DNA from: Maritimibacter sp.
Lineage (GTDB): Bacteria > Pseudomonadota > Alphaproteobacteria > Rhodobacterales > Rhodobacteraceae
Direction: 5' to 3'
Assembly (NCBI GenBank): GCA_002701395.1
Contig: NZVC01000016.1
Coordinates: forward strand, 1 to 42,374
DNA length: 42,374 nucleotides
In this document: piece by piece, positions 24,333-33,015 of the stretch
How the letters are laid out: every line of letters begins with the position of its first letter
How positions within the stretch are numbered: position 1 is the first letter of the stretch
Program-made: the position numbers and the translations under genes
The notes under the pieces: generated by a model
What the model was told of the DNA's origin: nothing
The model's input: the letters and a program-made list of their open reading frames with translations, nothing else
Database searches by the model: none

Positions 24333-26372
24333 ATGGACCGCGCGGCACAGCTTCTCGGCACCGTTTTCGGATTCGACGATTTCCGGCCCGGACAGGCAGA
24401 GATCGTGCAAGCGGTCACCGAGGGCCGTAATGTTCTTGCCATCATGCCCACCGGCGGCGGCAAGTCGCTGTGCTACCAGCTTCCCGCGTTGTGCCGCGAT
24501 GGCGTAACTGTCGTCATCTCTCCGCTGATCGCGCTGATGCGCGACCAGGTCCGCGCGCTGCGCGAAGCGGGGGTCGAGGCCGGCGCGCTGACCTCGGGCA
24601 ACACCCAAGACGAGAACGACGAGGTGTTCCGCGCCTTGGATGAAGGGCGGCTGAAGCTGCTGTATATGGCGCCTGAACGGCTGGCCTCGGGCGGAACGCA
24701 GTCTCTGCTTCGGCGGATCGGCACCTCGATGATCGCGGTGGACGAGGCGCACTGCGTCAGCCAATGGGGCCACGATTTCCGCCCCGACTACCTTGCCATC
24801 GGCGAGCTGCGCCGCAGTCTTGATGTGCCGCTTGCCGCCTTCACCGCCACCGCGGACGAGGAAACGCGCACCGAGATCGTCGCGCGCCTGTTCGATGGCG
24901 AGGCGCCGCAAAGCTTCTTGCGCGGCTTCGACCGGCCCAACATCCACCTTGCCTTCACGCCCAAGAACGGCCCCCGGCAGCAGATCCTGTCCTTTGCCGG
25001 GGCGCGGAAGGGGCAGTCGGGCATCGTCTATTGCGGCACCCGCGCCAAGACGGAAACCCTGTCCAGCGTGCTGAACGGCGCCGGGCACACTGCCTGCCAC
25101 TATCACGGCGGCATGGACCCCGACGCCCGGCGCGCCGTCGAAACCCGGTTCAGCCGCGAGGACGGGCTGATCGTCGTGGCGACCGTTGCTTTCGGGATGG
25201 GCATCGACAAGCCGGACATCCGCTGGGTCGCCCACGCCGACCTGCCCAAGTCGATCGAGGCCTATTATCAGGAGATCGGCCGCGCCGGTCGCGACGGCGC
25301 CCCTGCCGAGACGCTGACGCTGTACGGCGCGGACGACATCCGCCTGCGCCGCGCCCAGATCGACGAAAGCCTTGCGCCGGAAGACCGCAAGGCCGCCGAC
25401 CACGCCCGGCTGAACGCGCTTCTGGGTCTGGCAGAGGCGCTGAAATGCCGGCGGCAGCAACTGCTGGGCTATTTCGGGGAAACCGCCGACCGCTGTGGCT
25501 ATTGCGACCTGTGCGACACCCCGCCCGAGGTGTTCGACGGGACCGAGTCGGTGCGCAAGGCGCTGTCCGCCATGCTGCGCACCGGCGAAAGTTTCGGCGC
25601 GGGACACCTGATCGACATTCTCACCGGGAACGAGACCGACAAGGTGCGCCAGCGCGGCCATCAGGACCTTCCGACCTTCGGCGTCGGGCGCGAGATGTCC
25701 AAGGGCCAGTGGCAGGCCGTGTACCGGCAGATGATGGGGCGCGACCTTGTCCGCCCCGATCCCACCCGCCACGGCGCTTTCCGCATGACCGAAGCCGCGC
25801 GCCCGATCCTGCGGGGCGAAGCCTCCATCGAATTGCGCCGCGACACGATCCAGACCGCAACCACGCGCCCCGCCGTGAAGACCTTGGTCAGCGAGGAAGA
25901 CGCGCCGCTGTTGTCGGCGCTGAAGGCCAAGCGCCGCGCGCTGGCCGAAGAGGCGCGCGTGCCCGCCTATGTCATCTTTACCGACCGCACCCTGATCGAA
26001 ATGGCCGAGACGCGGCCCGAAACGCTGGACCAGATGGCCCGCGTCAGCGGTGTGGGCGCCAAGAAGCTGGACCGTTACGGCAACGATTTCCTGCAAATCA
26101 TCGCCGGAGAGGCCGCCGCCCCCGTCCACCCCGCCCGCATGAAGCTTGCTGGCCGGGCCGAGGGCGAGGTGTACGACCGCCTGCTGCAGGTGCAGGCCGA
26201 GCTTGCCTATGGCGAGGCCGGCACCGACAAACCCATGAGCTGCTCCGCCTCGCTGCTGGCGAAGGTTGCGGCGCTGCGCTCGCCCGACCTGCGCGCGCTG
26301 GAAGGTCTGCTGGGCGAACGCCGCGCGGAACGCTTCGGCCCGGCCTTCCTGACAGTACTGCAGGACGCCTGA
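24333..26372 (+). CDS. recQ: ATP-dependent DNA helicase RecQ
   Basis: A 679-residue 3'-5' DNA helicase for recombination and repair of stalled forks. Order of parts: helicase core with Walker A TGGGKS (about 40-45), DEAH box VDEAHCVSQWGHDFRPDY (137-140) and motif VI QEIGRAGRDGAPAE; then the RecQ zinc-binding region with CRRQQLLGYFGETADRCGYCDLCD; then the winged helix. A carboxy HRDC domain closes it (ARVPAYVIFTDRTLIEMAETRPETLDQMARVSGVGAKKLDRYG). All motifs are intact and the length is normal. The ATG fits the family start; the ribosome site is weak (GAAGAAA). The 59-bp gap to yaaA allows co-transcription. Confidence 0.96.
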   Translation: MDRAAQLLGTVFGFDDFRPGQAEIVQAVTEGRNVLAIMPTGGGKSLCYQLPALCRDGVTVVISPLIALMRDQVRALREAGVEAGALTSGNTQDENDEVFRALDEGRLKLLYMAPERLASGGTQSLLRRIGTSMIAVDEAHCVSQWGHDFRPDYLAIGELRRSLDVPLAAFTATADEETRTEIVARLFDGEAPQSFLRGFDRPNIHLAFTPKNGPRQQILSFAGARKGQSGIVYCGTRAKTETLSSVLNGAGHTACHYHGGMDPDARRAVETRFSREDGLIVVATVAFGMGIDKPDIRWVAHADLPKSIEAYYQEIGRAGRDGAPAETLTLYGADDIRLRRAQIDESLAPEDRKAADHARLNALLGLAEALKCRRQQLLGYFGETADRCGYCDLCDTPPEVFDGTESVRKALSAMLRTGESFGAGHLIDILTGNETDKVRQRGHQDLPTFGVGREMSKGQWQAVYRQMMGRDLVRPDPTRHGAFRMTEAARPILRGEASIELRRDTIQTATTRPAVKTLVSEEDAPLLSALKAKRRALAEEARVPAYVIFTDRTLIEMAETRPETLDQMARVSGVGAKKLDRYGNDFLQIIAGEAAAPVHPARMKLAGRAEGEVYDRLLQVQAELAYGEAGTDKPMSCSASLLAKVAALRSPDLRALEGLLGERRAERFGPAFLTVLQDA

Positions 26373-26431
26373 GCCACGATTGCACGGCCCTGACGCGGGC
26401 GATAGAGACAGTTCAAACGAAAGGATCCGCC

Positions 26432-27223
26432 ATGCTCGCCGTCATTTCCCCCGCAAAGCGTCTGGACGAAACGCCGATGGACCTGACCGGTGCGACCGAT
26501 CCGATGTTCGCGAAGGAAGCCGCGACGCTGGCCGGTCACATGCGGCAGCTATCGCTGGGCGGGCTCAAGGATCTGATGGACCTGTCCGACGACCTTGCGC
26601 GTCTGAACCGCGACCGCTTTCGGGACTTTGCCGCCGCGCCCGAACCGCAGGTGACCAAGCCCGCCGTGTTCCTGTATTCCGGCGATACCTACACCGGGCT
26701 TGAGGCCGCGACGCTGGACGCCGATGCGCTGGACTATGCCCAGCGCCACCTGCGTATCCTCAGCGGTCTGTACGGACTGCTGCGCCCGCTTGACGCGATC
26801 CAGCCGCACCGGCTGGAAATGGGCAGCCGCCTGAAGACGCGGCGCGGCGGCAACCTGTACGACTACTGGCGCGACCTGCCCGCCAAGGCCCTGAACGCCG
26901 CCGCCGAAGAGGTCGGGACCGACGTGCTGGTGAACTGCGCCAGTCAGGAATATTTCGGCGCCGTCGACCGCAAGGCGCTGAAGCTGCGGGTGGTGACGCC
27001 GACGTTCTATGAACTGAAAAAGGGCGAGCCGAAGATCGTCAGCTTCTTCGCCAAGAAGGCGCGCGGCGCGATGGCCCGGTTCGTGATGGAACGCCGGATC
27101 GACCGGGTCGAGGGGCTGGCCGATTTCGACACGGGTGGTTACCGCTTCGATGCCGACCGCAGCACGCCGGATCAGCCGGTGTTCATCCGTGCCGAGGCGG
27201 ACGCGACCGACCGCGCCGCCTGA
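26432..27223 (+). CDS. yaaA: Peroxide stress protein YaaA
   Basis: A 263-residue cytosolic protein of the UPF0246/DUF328 family. In E. coli YaaA lowers free iron during hydrogen peroxide stress and protects DNA; the fold binds DNA. The family start MLAVISPAKRLDE and later blocks FLYSGDTYTGLEAATLDADALDYAQRHLRILSGLYGLLRPLD and VLVNCASQEYFGAV are all present, and the end has VSFFAKKARGAMARFV. An AAGGA ribosome site stands 6 nt before the ATG. It follows recQ directly, which fits a repair or stress role, though coupling is not shown. It converges on trhO. Confidence 0.94.
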   Translation: MLAVISPAKRLDETPMDLTGATDPMFAKEAATLAGHMRQLSLGGLKDLMDLSDDLARLNRDRFRDFAAAPEPQVTKPAVFLYSGDTYTGLEAATLDADALDYAQRHLRILSGLYGLLRPLDAIQPHRLEMGSRLKTRRGGNLYDYWRDLPAKALNAAAEEVGTDVLVNCASQEYFGAVDRKALKLRVVTPTFYELKKGEPKIVSFFAKKARGAMARFVMERRIDRVEGLADFDTGGYRFDADRSTPDQPVFIRAEADATDRAA

Positions 27224-27233
27224 TCATTCGGAA

Positions 27234-28151
27234 TCACTCGGACGTATCGCGCGCGCCAAGGTGTTCTTCGCCGCGCGCACGCGCCAGTGCGATCTGCTTC
27301 TGACGCTCCCGGAACCGCGTGCGGTCCGCGTCGCTGATTTCCGACAGACACCTGTGGCAGGACACCCCCGGCTCGTACTCGGGCCGCTGCGTGTCCTCGG
27401 GCACCAGCGGGCGGCGGCAGGCGTGGCACAGGACATGCCCGCCTTCGCGCAGCCCGTGTTCGAGACTGACACGCTGGTCGAAGACAAAGCAGGCGCCTTG
27501 CCACTTGCTGTCCTGTTCCGGCACCTCTTCAAGGTATTTCAGGATGCCGCCTTTCAGGTGATGGACCTCGTCCACGCCCTGTTCGACCAGCCAGCTTGTC
27601 GCCTTCTCGCAGCGGATGCCGCCGGTGCAGAACATCGCCAGCCGCTTGTTGTGGAACCGGTGCTTGTTCGCCTCCCACCACGCGGGAAACTCGCCGAAGC
27701 TGGCGGTCTCGGGATCGACGGCGCCTTCGAAGGTGCCGATCTCGATCTCATAGTCGTTGCGCGTGTCGATGACCGCGACGTCCGGCGCCGAGATCAGTTC
27801 GTTCCACTCGGCCGGATCGACGTACCGCCCGACCGACGCCGTCGGATCGACGTCGGGCTGGCCCATCGTCACGATCTCTTTCTTCAGCCGCACCTTCATG
27901 CGGCCGAACGGCATCTCGTCCGCCGTGCTTTCCTTCCAATCAAGGTCGGCACAGCCCGGAAGGGCACGGATGTGGTCCAGCACCGCATCGATCCCGTCGC
28001 GCGTGCCCGCGATGGTGCCGTTGATCCCCTCGCGCGCCAGCAGAAGCGAGCCGCGCACGCCCTGCGCGCAGCACAGCTTGGCCAGCCCCGGTTTCAGGGC
28101 GGCGGGATCCGGGAAGACGGTGAACTTGTACAGTGCGGCGACGATCAGCAT
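27234..28151 (-). CDS. trhO: tRNA uridine(34) hydroxylase TrhO (rhodanese family)
   Basis: A 305-residue enzyme (formerly YceA) that hydroxylates uridine 34 of certain tRNAs with oxygen, the first step to 5-(carb)oxymethoxy-uridine. It has an amino acylphosphatase-like domain ([23 protein letters not shown]), a rhodanese domain with the active loop [14 protein letters not shown] (Cys175, Cys181), and a carboxy zinc-like region [14 protein letters not shown]...SCHRC. The first possible start is a GTG (28184); I use the ATG at 28151, which gives the family start [16 protein letters not shown]. It converges on yaaA and is divergent from pncA. Confidence 0.94.
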   Translation of the reverse strand: MLIVAALYKFTVFPDPAALKPGLAKLCCAQGVRGSLLLAREGINGTIAGTRDGIDAVLDHIRALPGCADLDWKESTADEMPFGRMKVRLKKEIVTMGQPDVDPTASVGRYVDPAEWNELISAPDVAVIDTRNDYEIEIGTFEGAVDPETASFGEFPAWWEANKHRFHNKRLAMFCTGGIRCEKATSWLVEQGVDEVHHLKGGILKYLEEVPEQDSKWQGACFVFDQRVSLEHGLREGGHVLCHACRRPLVPEDTQRPEYEPGVSCHRCLSEISDADRTRFRERQKQIALARARGEEHLGARDTSE

Positions 28152-28264
28152 GGTGCCGATTAAGGGCGGACGCGGGGCGGGCACAAGGGGCGAAACCGCC
28201 GCGCCCTGACGCGACGATCACCGCCGTCTGGCGAAAAGAAGGGATTTCAGACCTTTGCCCTTGA

Positions 28265-28292
28265 TTGATTCTTGCCCGGGCATCGCTACTGT
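28265..28292 (+). promoter_or_regulatory. Candidate promoter of pncA
   Basis: TTGATT (28265-28270), 16-bp spacer, TACTGT (28287-28292), 24 bp before the pncA ATG. A second TTGATT overlaps at 28261. Confidence 0.4.
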
Positions 28293-28316
28293 GCAGCCGA
28301 AATTACGGAGATTTGC

Positions 28317-28913
28317 ATGACCAAGGCCCTGATCGTCATCGACGTGCAGAACGACTTTTGCCCCGGCGGCGCGCTGGCTGTGGCGGGCGGCGACGAGATC
28401 GTGCCCGGCATCAACACCCTGATGACCGAGTTCGACGCGGTGATCCTGACGCAGGACTGGCACCCGGCGGGGCATTCGTCCTTCGCATCTCAGCACGAAG
28501 GCCGCGCGCCGATGGAACTGATCGAGATGCCCTATGGCCCGCAGGTCCTGTGGCCCGATCATTGCATCCAAGGCAGCCCCGGCGCCGCGTTCCATCCCGA
28601 CCTTGAAACCGACCGCGCCGACCTGATCATCCGCAAGGGCTATAACCCGGCGATCGACAGCTATTCCGCCTTGTTCGAGAATGATCACACCACGCCCACG
28701 GGCCTTGAAGGCTATCTGCGGACCCGAGGCATCCAGACACTGACGATGGTCGGGCTTGCGACCGATTTCTGCGTCAACTTCTCTGCCGTGGACGCCGCGC
28801 GGCTGGGCTTCGACGTCACCGTCCGGCTGGATCTGTGCCGCGCCATCGACCATGCCGGATCGCTTGCCACCGCGTGCGACGGCATGACCGAGGCGGGCGT
28901 ATCGCTGGCCTGA
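28317..28913 (+). CDS. pncA: Nicotinamidase
   Basis: A 198-residue isochorismatase-fold hydrolase that converts nicotinamide to nicotinate plus ammonia in NAD salvage. The catalytic triad is Asp9 (IVIDVQNDF), Lys107 (IRKGYN) and Cys152 ([12 protein letters not shown]); the metal site is Asp47/His49 (TQDWHP) with His82. The start is the ATG at 28317 with GGAG upstream; the longer frame from 28272 adds non-family residues. It lies upstream of pncB in the same direction, so two successive salvage enzymes are adjacent, although pncB has a likely promoter of its own. Confidence 0.95.
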   Translation: MTKALIVIDVQNDFCPGGALAVAGGDEIVPGINTLMTEFDAVILTQDWHPAGHSSFASQHEGRAPMELIEMPYGPQVLWPDHCIQGSPGAAFHPDLETDRADLIIRKGYNPAIDSYSALFENDHTTPTGLEGYLRTRGIQTLTMVGLATDFCVNFSAVDAARLGFDVTVRLDLCRAIDHAGSLATACDGMTEAGVSLA

Positions 28914-28966
28914 CCGCGCAGGGCTTGCCTTTGGGGGCTGTCCCCAAGCGCGCGGCGGGCTAGTTT

Positions 28967-28995
28967 TTGACAACCATGATCCCGCTTGCTCTAAC
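28967..28995 (+). promoter_or_regulatory. Candidate promoter of pncB
   Basis: Consensus TTGACA (28967-28972), exact 17-bp spacer, TCTAAC (28990-28995), ending 25 bp before the pncB start. A short TTGGGG/CCCCAA hairpin lies just before it (28931-28947). Confidence 0.55.
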
Positions 28996-29019
28996 GGGAT
29001 GCCGAACAGGGAGCCGGAC

Positions 29020-30312
29020 ATGGTCGACATTGCCACGCGGGTCTACAATCACAAATGGAAGATCGACCCGATCGTCCGTTCGCTGATCGATACCGATTTC
29101 TACAAACTTCTCATGTGCCAGTCCGTGTTCCGCAACAAGCCGGACACAGAGGTCACGTTCTCGCTGATCAACCGCAGCAAGGACATCCGGCTGGCCGAGT
29201 TGATCGACGAGGACGTGCTGCGCCAGCAGTTGGATCACATCCGGTCGCTGTCGCTGACCCGTGGTGAAAGCACATGGCTGCGCGGCAACACGTTCTATGG
29301 CAAGCGCCAGATGTTCCGCCCGGATTTCATGGAATGGTTCGAGAACCTGCGCCTGCCGCCCTACGAGCTGGAAAAGAAGGACGGCCAGTACGAACTGACG
29401 TTCCGTGGCAAATGGCCCGAGGTCATGTTGTGGGAGATTCCGGCGCTTGCGGTGCTGATGGAACTGCGCGGCCGGGCTGTTCTGGCGCAGATGAAGCGGT
29501 TCGAGCTGGAAGTGCTGTACGCCCGCGCAATGGCCAAGCTGTGGGAAAAGATCGAACGCCTGCAAAAGATCGAGGGCTTGAAGATCGCCGATTTCGGCAC
29601 CCGCCGTCGCCACAGCTTTTTGTGGCAGGACTGGTGCGTGCAGGCGATGCTGGAAGGGCTGGGCGACAGCTTTACCGGCACCTCCAACTGCCTGATCGCC
29701 ATGCGCCGCGATCTGGAAGCCGTGGGCACCAACGCTCACGAACTGCCGATGGTCTATTCCGCCCTTGCCGACACCGACGAGGACCTGCGCCGCGCGCCCT
29801 ACCGCGTGCTGGAGGACTGGCAGGAAGAGCACGAAGGCAACCTGCTGATCATCCTTCCCGACACCTACGGCACCAAGGGCTTCTTGCAGAATGCGCCCGA
29901 CTGGCTGGCGACATGGACCGGCATCCGCATCGATTCCGGCGACCCCGCCGAAGGTGCAGAGACGGCCATCGCGTGGTGGGAATCGCGCGGCGAAGATCCC
30001 CGCAAGAAGCTGGTGATCTTCTCGGACGGGCTGGACGAACAGAAGATCGAGGAACTGCACGCCCGTTTCGTGGGCCGCGTGCGCGTGTCCTTCGGTTGGG
30101 GCACCCTGCTGACGAACGACTTCCGCGGGCTGGTGCCTGACGATGCGCTGGCGCCGTTCTCGCTGGTCTGCAAGGCGACCTCTGCCGACGGGCGCCCGAC
30201 GGTGAAACTGTCGGACAACCCGCGTAAGGCGATGGGCCCGGCGGAAGAGATCGACCGCTACAAGCGCGTGTTCGGCGTTGGCCAGCAGCAGTCGATGGAC
30301 GTCTTCGTCTGA
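29020..30312 (+). CDS. pncB: Nicotinate phosphoribosyltransferase
   Basis: A 430-residue enzyme that joins nicotinate to PRPP to give nicotinate mononucleotide, using ATP; it follows pncA in NAD salvage. Family marks are [18 protein letters not shown] at the start, [13 protein letters not shown], the conserved block GTSNCLIAM, the phosphoribosyl site [21 protein letters not shown], and [13 protein letters not shown] near the end. I begin at the ATG 29020 because GGGAG lies 7 nt before it; an ATG at 28999 in frame is without a ribosome site. It converges on the FAA hydrolase gene; a weak TAGGC/GCCTA hairpin with TTTT lies just after the stop. Confidence 0.94.
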   Translation: MVDIATRVYNHKWKIDPIVRSLIDTDFYKLLMCQSVFRNKPDTEVTFSLINRSKDIRLAELIDEDVLRQQLDHIRSLSLTRGESTWLRGNTFYGKRQMFRPDFMEWFENLRLPPYELEKKDGQYELTFRGKWPEVMLWEIPALAVLMELRGRAVLAQMKRFELEVLYARAMAKLWEKIERLQKIEGLKIADFGTRRRHSFLWQDWCVQAMLEGLGDSFTGTSNCLIAMRRDLEAVGTNAHELPMVYSALADTDEDLRRAPYRVLEDWQEEHEGNLLIILPDTYGTKGFLQNAPDWLATWTGIRIDSGDPAEGAETAIAWWESRGEDPRKKLVIFSDGLDEQKIEELHARFVGRVRVSFGWGTLLTNDFRGLVPDDALAPFSLVCKATSADGRPTVKLSDNPRKAMGPAEEIDRYKRVFGVGQQQSMDVFV

Positions 30313-30331
30313 CGGCGCAAGCGTCCCTGAT

Positions 30332-31027
30332 CTAGGCTTTAGGGCCTATTTTCGTGGTCACCGCGCCCAGCCCTTCGATGCTGACGGTGCAGCTGTCGCC
30401 GACCTGAAGCGCTCCGACGCCAGCGGGCGTGCCGGTCATGATCAGGTCGCCGGGGCGGATCTCGATCGAGCGGGTGAGATAGGCGATGATCTCGGGCACC
30501 GCCCAGATCATGTCGGACAGGTCGGCATCCTGACGGATCTCTCCGTTCACCTCGGTCCGGATGAAGCCTTTCGACGGGTGGCCGACCTCGGTCGCCGGAT
30601 ACAGCGCGCCGATCACGGCGGCGCGGTCGAAGCCTTTCGACCAGTCCCACGGGCGGCCCGCCTTCTTCGCGGCCCATTGCAGGTCGCGGCGGGTCAGGTC
30701 GTTGCCGGTGCCATAGCCCCAGACGTAATCCAGCGCGTCCGCCTCCGAGACGTTGAAGCCGGCCTTGCCGATGGCGACGATGAACTCTCCCTCGAAATGC
30801 AGGTCCTCGGTTTCGGGCGGATAGGGCACGGTCGCGCCATCCTCGACGACCGAGTCCGGGGCCTTGGTAAAGAAGAACGGCGGCTCGCGGTCGGGATCGT
30901 TCCCCATCTCGCGCGCGTGTTCGGCATAGTTGCGCCCCACGCAGAAGATGCGGCGCACCGGAAAGCGGTCGTCGGTGCCGGCCACTGCGGCCGAAGGTGT
31001 GGGGGCGGGATCGAACACGAAAGCCAT
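30332..31027 (-). CDS. Fumarylacetoacetate hydrolase-family protein (FAHD1-like)
   Basis: A 231-residue metal-dependent hydrolase or decarboxylase of the FAH fold, in the short FAHD1/acylpyruvase-like group. The metal site is visible in the fold: FCVGRNYAEHAREMG, then the acidic ligands in HFEGEFIVAIG and GYGTGNDLTRRDLQ; the end has RPGDLIMTGTPAGVGALQVGD. Members cleave acylpyruvates or fumarylpyruvate, or decarboxylate oxaloacetate; the exact substrate cannot be read here. The start ATG at 31027 has AAGGAGA 8 nt upstream. It is divergent from the FNT channel and converges on pncB. Confidence 0.92.
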   Translation of the reverse strand: MAFVFDPAPTPSAAVAGTDDRFPVRRIFCVGRNYAEHAREMGNDPDREPPFFFTKAPDSVVEDGATVPYPPETEDLHFEGEFIVAIGKAGFNVSEADALDYVWGYGTGNDLTRRDLQWAAKKAGRPWDWSKGFDRAAVIGALYPATEVGHPSKGFIRTEVNGEIRQDADLSDMIWAVPEIIAYLTRSIEIRPGDLIMTGTPAGVGALQVGDSCTVSIEGLGAVTTKIGPKA

Positions 31028-31198
31028 ACCGGGGTCTCCTTGGTTGCGGCGTGCCGACACTCTGACAAACGCGCGGCAATGACCAGTCCCGAACCGTGTG
31101 CTCTGGCCCGGTGCCGGGTTCGGCCTATTTATACCGTCAGGAGAGGGGTGGTGCCGGTCGTGCGCCGCCCTTCGTTGTTAGGTACGGGTCCACGGTCC

Positions 31199-32053
31199 AT
31201 GAACAGTGATAAAGAAGAGCTGGCCGAAGAGAAGGCCGACAAGATTGCCGTAGAGGAAGCGACGCCGCTGGCGCCGCGCCTGATTTACGAAGTGATCCGC
31301 CGGGATGGCGAGGAAGAACTTGAGCGTCCGAAAAGCTCGTTGATCTGGTCCGGGCTGGCCGCCGGGGCGCTGATCAGCTTTTCGCTGATCGCGGAAGCGG
31401 TCCTGCGCAGCGAACTGCGCGGGTTTCAAGGGCGCTTCCTGATCGAGAACTTAGGCTATTCCTTCGGGTTTCTCGTTGTGATCATGGGCAAGATGCAGCT
31501 GTTCACCGAGAACACCATCACCACCGTCCTTCCCATCCTGTCCAAACCGACCCGCTTCAAATTCCGCCGCACGGGGACGTTGTGGTCCATCGTGCTGGCC
31601 GCGAACGTGGTGGGCGCCTTGGCCGCCGCGCTGTTCTTCACCTTTACCAGCGCCTTGCCCGATCAGGTTCTTGTGGCCGCGCTGGAAATTTCTGAACACG
31701 CCATGAGCTTCGAACCGTGGGAGGCGTTCGCCCGCGCCATTCCGGCGGGGATCCTTGTCGCGGCCATCGTCTGGATGCTGCCACAGGCGGAGAAGCAGAG
31801 TTTTCTGCTGATCTTCGCCTTCACCTGGCTGATCGCGGCGGGCGACTTCACCCACATCATCGTCGGGTCCGTCGAGATGTGGATGGTGCTGCTGGCCGGT
31901 GGAATCACTCCCGGCGAGGCGCTGATCAACTTCTTCATTCCTGTCCTTGCCGGCAACGTTTTCGGCGGAACCGCGATCTTCTCGGCGCTGGCATGGGGAC
32001 AGGTGAAAGAGGAACTTGCCCCGAACGGTCACGCCACGGACGTCGGCGACTGA
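31199..32053 (+). CDS. Formate/nitrite transporter-family membrane protein, YfdC-like
   Basis: A 284-residue channel-like protein of the FNT family. About 55 hydrophilic, Glu/Lys-rich residues come first, then six membrane segments beginning at SSLIWSGLAAGALISFSLIAEAVL. Blocks such as LIENLGYSFGFLVVIMGKMQLFTENTITTVLPIL, GDFTHIIVGSVEMWMVLLAGGIT and VLAGNVFGGTAIFSALAWGQV match the YfdC subgroup rather than FocA or NirC, so formate or nitrite as substrate is uncertain. The frame is open far upstream, but only the ATG at 31199 fits the family; its ribosome site is poor. Confidence 0.87.
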   Translation: MNSDKEELAEEKADKIAVEEATPLAPRLIYEVIRRDGEEELERPKSSLIWSGLAAGALISFSLIAEAVLRSELRGFQGRFLIENLGYSFGFLVVIMGKMQLFTENTITTVLPILSKPTRFKFRRTGTLWSIVLAANVVGALAAALFFTFTSALPDQVLVAALEISEHAMSFEPWEAFARAIPAGILVAAIVWMLPQAEKQSFLLIFAFTWLIAAGDFTHIIVGSVEMWMVLLAGGITPGEALINFFIPVLAGNVFGGTAIFSALAWGQVKEELAPNGHATDVGD

Positions 32054-32134
32054 TCATCTTCGCCGCAACTTTGCGCAGGTGATGATCTTTTCGCCGAAGT
32101 TCGCCCGCTGATCCGACCATGACGGAAGGTCAAG

Positions 32135-32144
32135 CTGTATACAG
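32135..32144. promoter_or_regulatory. GTATAC operator candidate 1 (GntR gene upstream region)
   Basis: CTGTATACAG is a perfect 10-bp palindrome. GTATAC recurs 53 bp downstream (32190-32195, in CAGTATACCG), about five helical turns away, both just before the GntR regulator. Such T-GTATAC-A sites are of the type bound by FadR-subfamily GntR regulators; autoregulation is inferred. Confidence 0.45.
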
Positions 32145-32147
32145 TTT

Positions 32148-32167
32148 CTGCGCCACATAAGGCGCAG
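32148..32167. other. Hairpin between FNT gene and GntR gene
   Basis: CTGCGCC/GGCGCAG with a 6-nt loop, followed by CCATTTCATTT. It lies between the two GTATAC sites. It may end the FNT transcript, though the T-run is poor. Confidence 0.35.
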
Positions 32168-32187
32168 CCATTTCATTTGACCGGAAA

Positions 32188-32197
32188 CAGTATACCG
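32188..32197. promoter_or_regulatory. GTATAC operator candidate 2
   Basis: CAGTATACCG carries the same GTATAC core as 32135-32144 at a helical distance of 53 bp and lies 38 bp before the GntR start codon. Two sites on the same face of the helix would suit looping or cooperative repression. Confidence 0.4.
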
Positions 32198-32233
32198 GAT
32201 AACCATTCCTGACCGTTAGCTTTGGGAGGGGCA

Positions 32234-32989
32234 ATGGGTGATTCTGGCAAAATCCAACTGGTCGAGCTTGCAGTGCGCGAGCTGCGTGCCCGCATTCTGG
32301 CGGGCGAGTTGAAGCCGGATTGCCATGTCTCTGAAGCCGCCGCCGGCGAGATGACCGGGGTGTCCCGCACCCCGGCCCGCGAGGCGCTGGCCATCCTTGT
32401 GGAAGAAGGCCTGATGTACCGGTCCGCTTCGGGCCGCTGCACCGTTCGGCTGTTCACCCGCGAAAACGCCCGCGACGCCATCGAACTGCGCGGCGTGCTG
32501 GAAGGCACGGTGCTGCGGCTGGCCGTCGAACGCGGGCCCGACACGACGGTGCTGGACCGCTGTGAAACGATCCTGTGCCGGATCGACACCGCGCTGAACA
32601 GCACGGACACGACGCTGGTCTTCGAGGACTATGCCCGGCTGAACAAGGAATTCCACGTCGAGCTTTCCCGCGTCGCCGGGTCCGACACTCTGCAACGGGA
32701 ACTGTACCGCGCGATCCGGCTGCCGTTCGCTTCGCCCGACGCGTTCCCCTCGCACCGCTACAACACCCCGAAGGTCCGCAACACGTTCCACCGGGCGCAG
32801 GAACAGCACCGCGCGATGATCGGTGCCGTCCGCGATGGCGAAGGAACCCGGGTCGAGGCGCTGGCGCGGGAACACGCCCGGCTGGCCTGGGAAGATTACG
32901 AAGCCGTGATGTTCGAAGAACCCGCGTCCGTTGTAAACGCGCCGGGTTTTGCCATGATTGCCGCTGCAGAGGCTACTCCGGCGGTTTAG
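32234..32989 (+). CDS. GntR-family (FadR subfamily) transcriptional regulator
   Basis: A 251-residue regulator with an amino winged helix (about 8-75: LAVRELRARILAGELKPDCHVSEAAAGEMTGVSRTPAREALAILVEEGLM) and an all-helical FCD ligand domain (about 85-225: ARDAIELRGVLEGTVLRLAVERG, HVELSRVAGSDTL, EQHRAMIGAVRDGEGTRVEALAREHARLA). FCD domains commonly bind a metal plus a carboxylic acid; His residues in NKEFHVE and EQHRAM fit this. The start is the ATG at 32234 behind GGGAGG; a TTG at 32222 overlaps that site. It stands 26 bp before the TRAP genes in the same direction and presumably controls them according to their substrate. Confidence 0.92.
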   Translation: MGDSGKIQLVELAVRELRARILAGELKPDCHVSEAAAGEMTGVSRTPAREALAILVEEGLMYRSASGRCTVRLFTRENARDAIELRGVLEGTVLRLAVERGPDTTVLDRCETILCRIDTALNSTDTTLVFEDYARLNKEFHVELSRVAGSDTLQRELYRAIRLPFASPDAFPSHRYNTPKVRNTFHRAQEQHRAMIGAVRDGEGTRVEALAREHARLAWEDYEAVMFEEPASVVNAPGFAMIAAAEATPAV

Positions 32990-33015
32990 CTCTGTCTCAT
33001 AAAGGGAGGTTTACC

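Noticed and set aside
24129..26129. 666-codon minus-strand open frame
   Set aside because: It is antisense to recQ, which has all helicase motifs intact.
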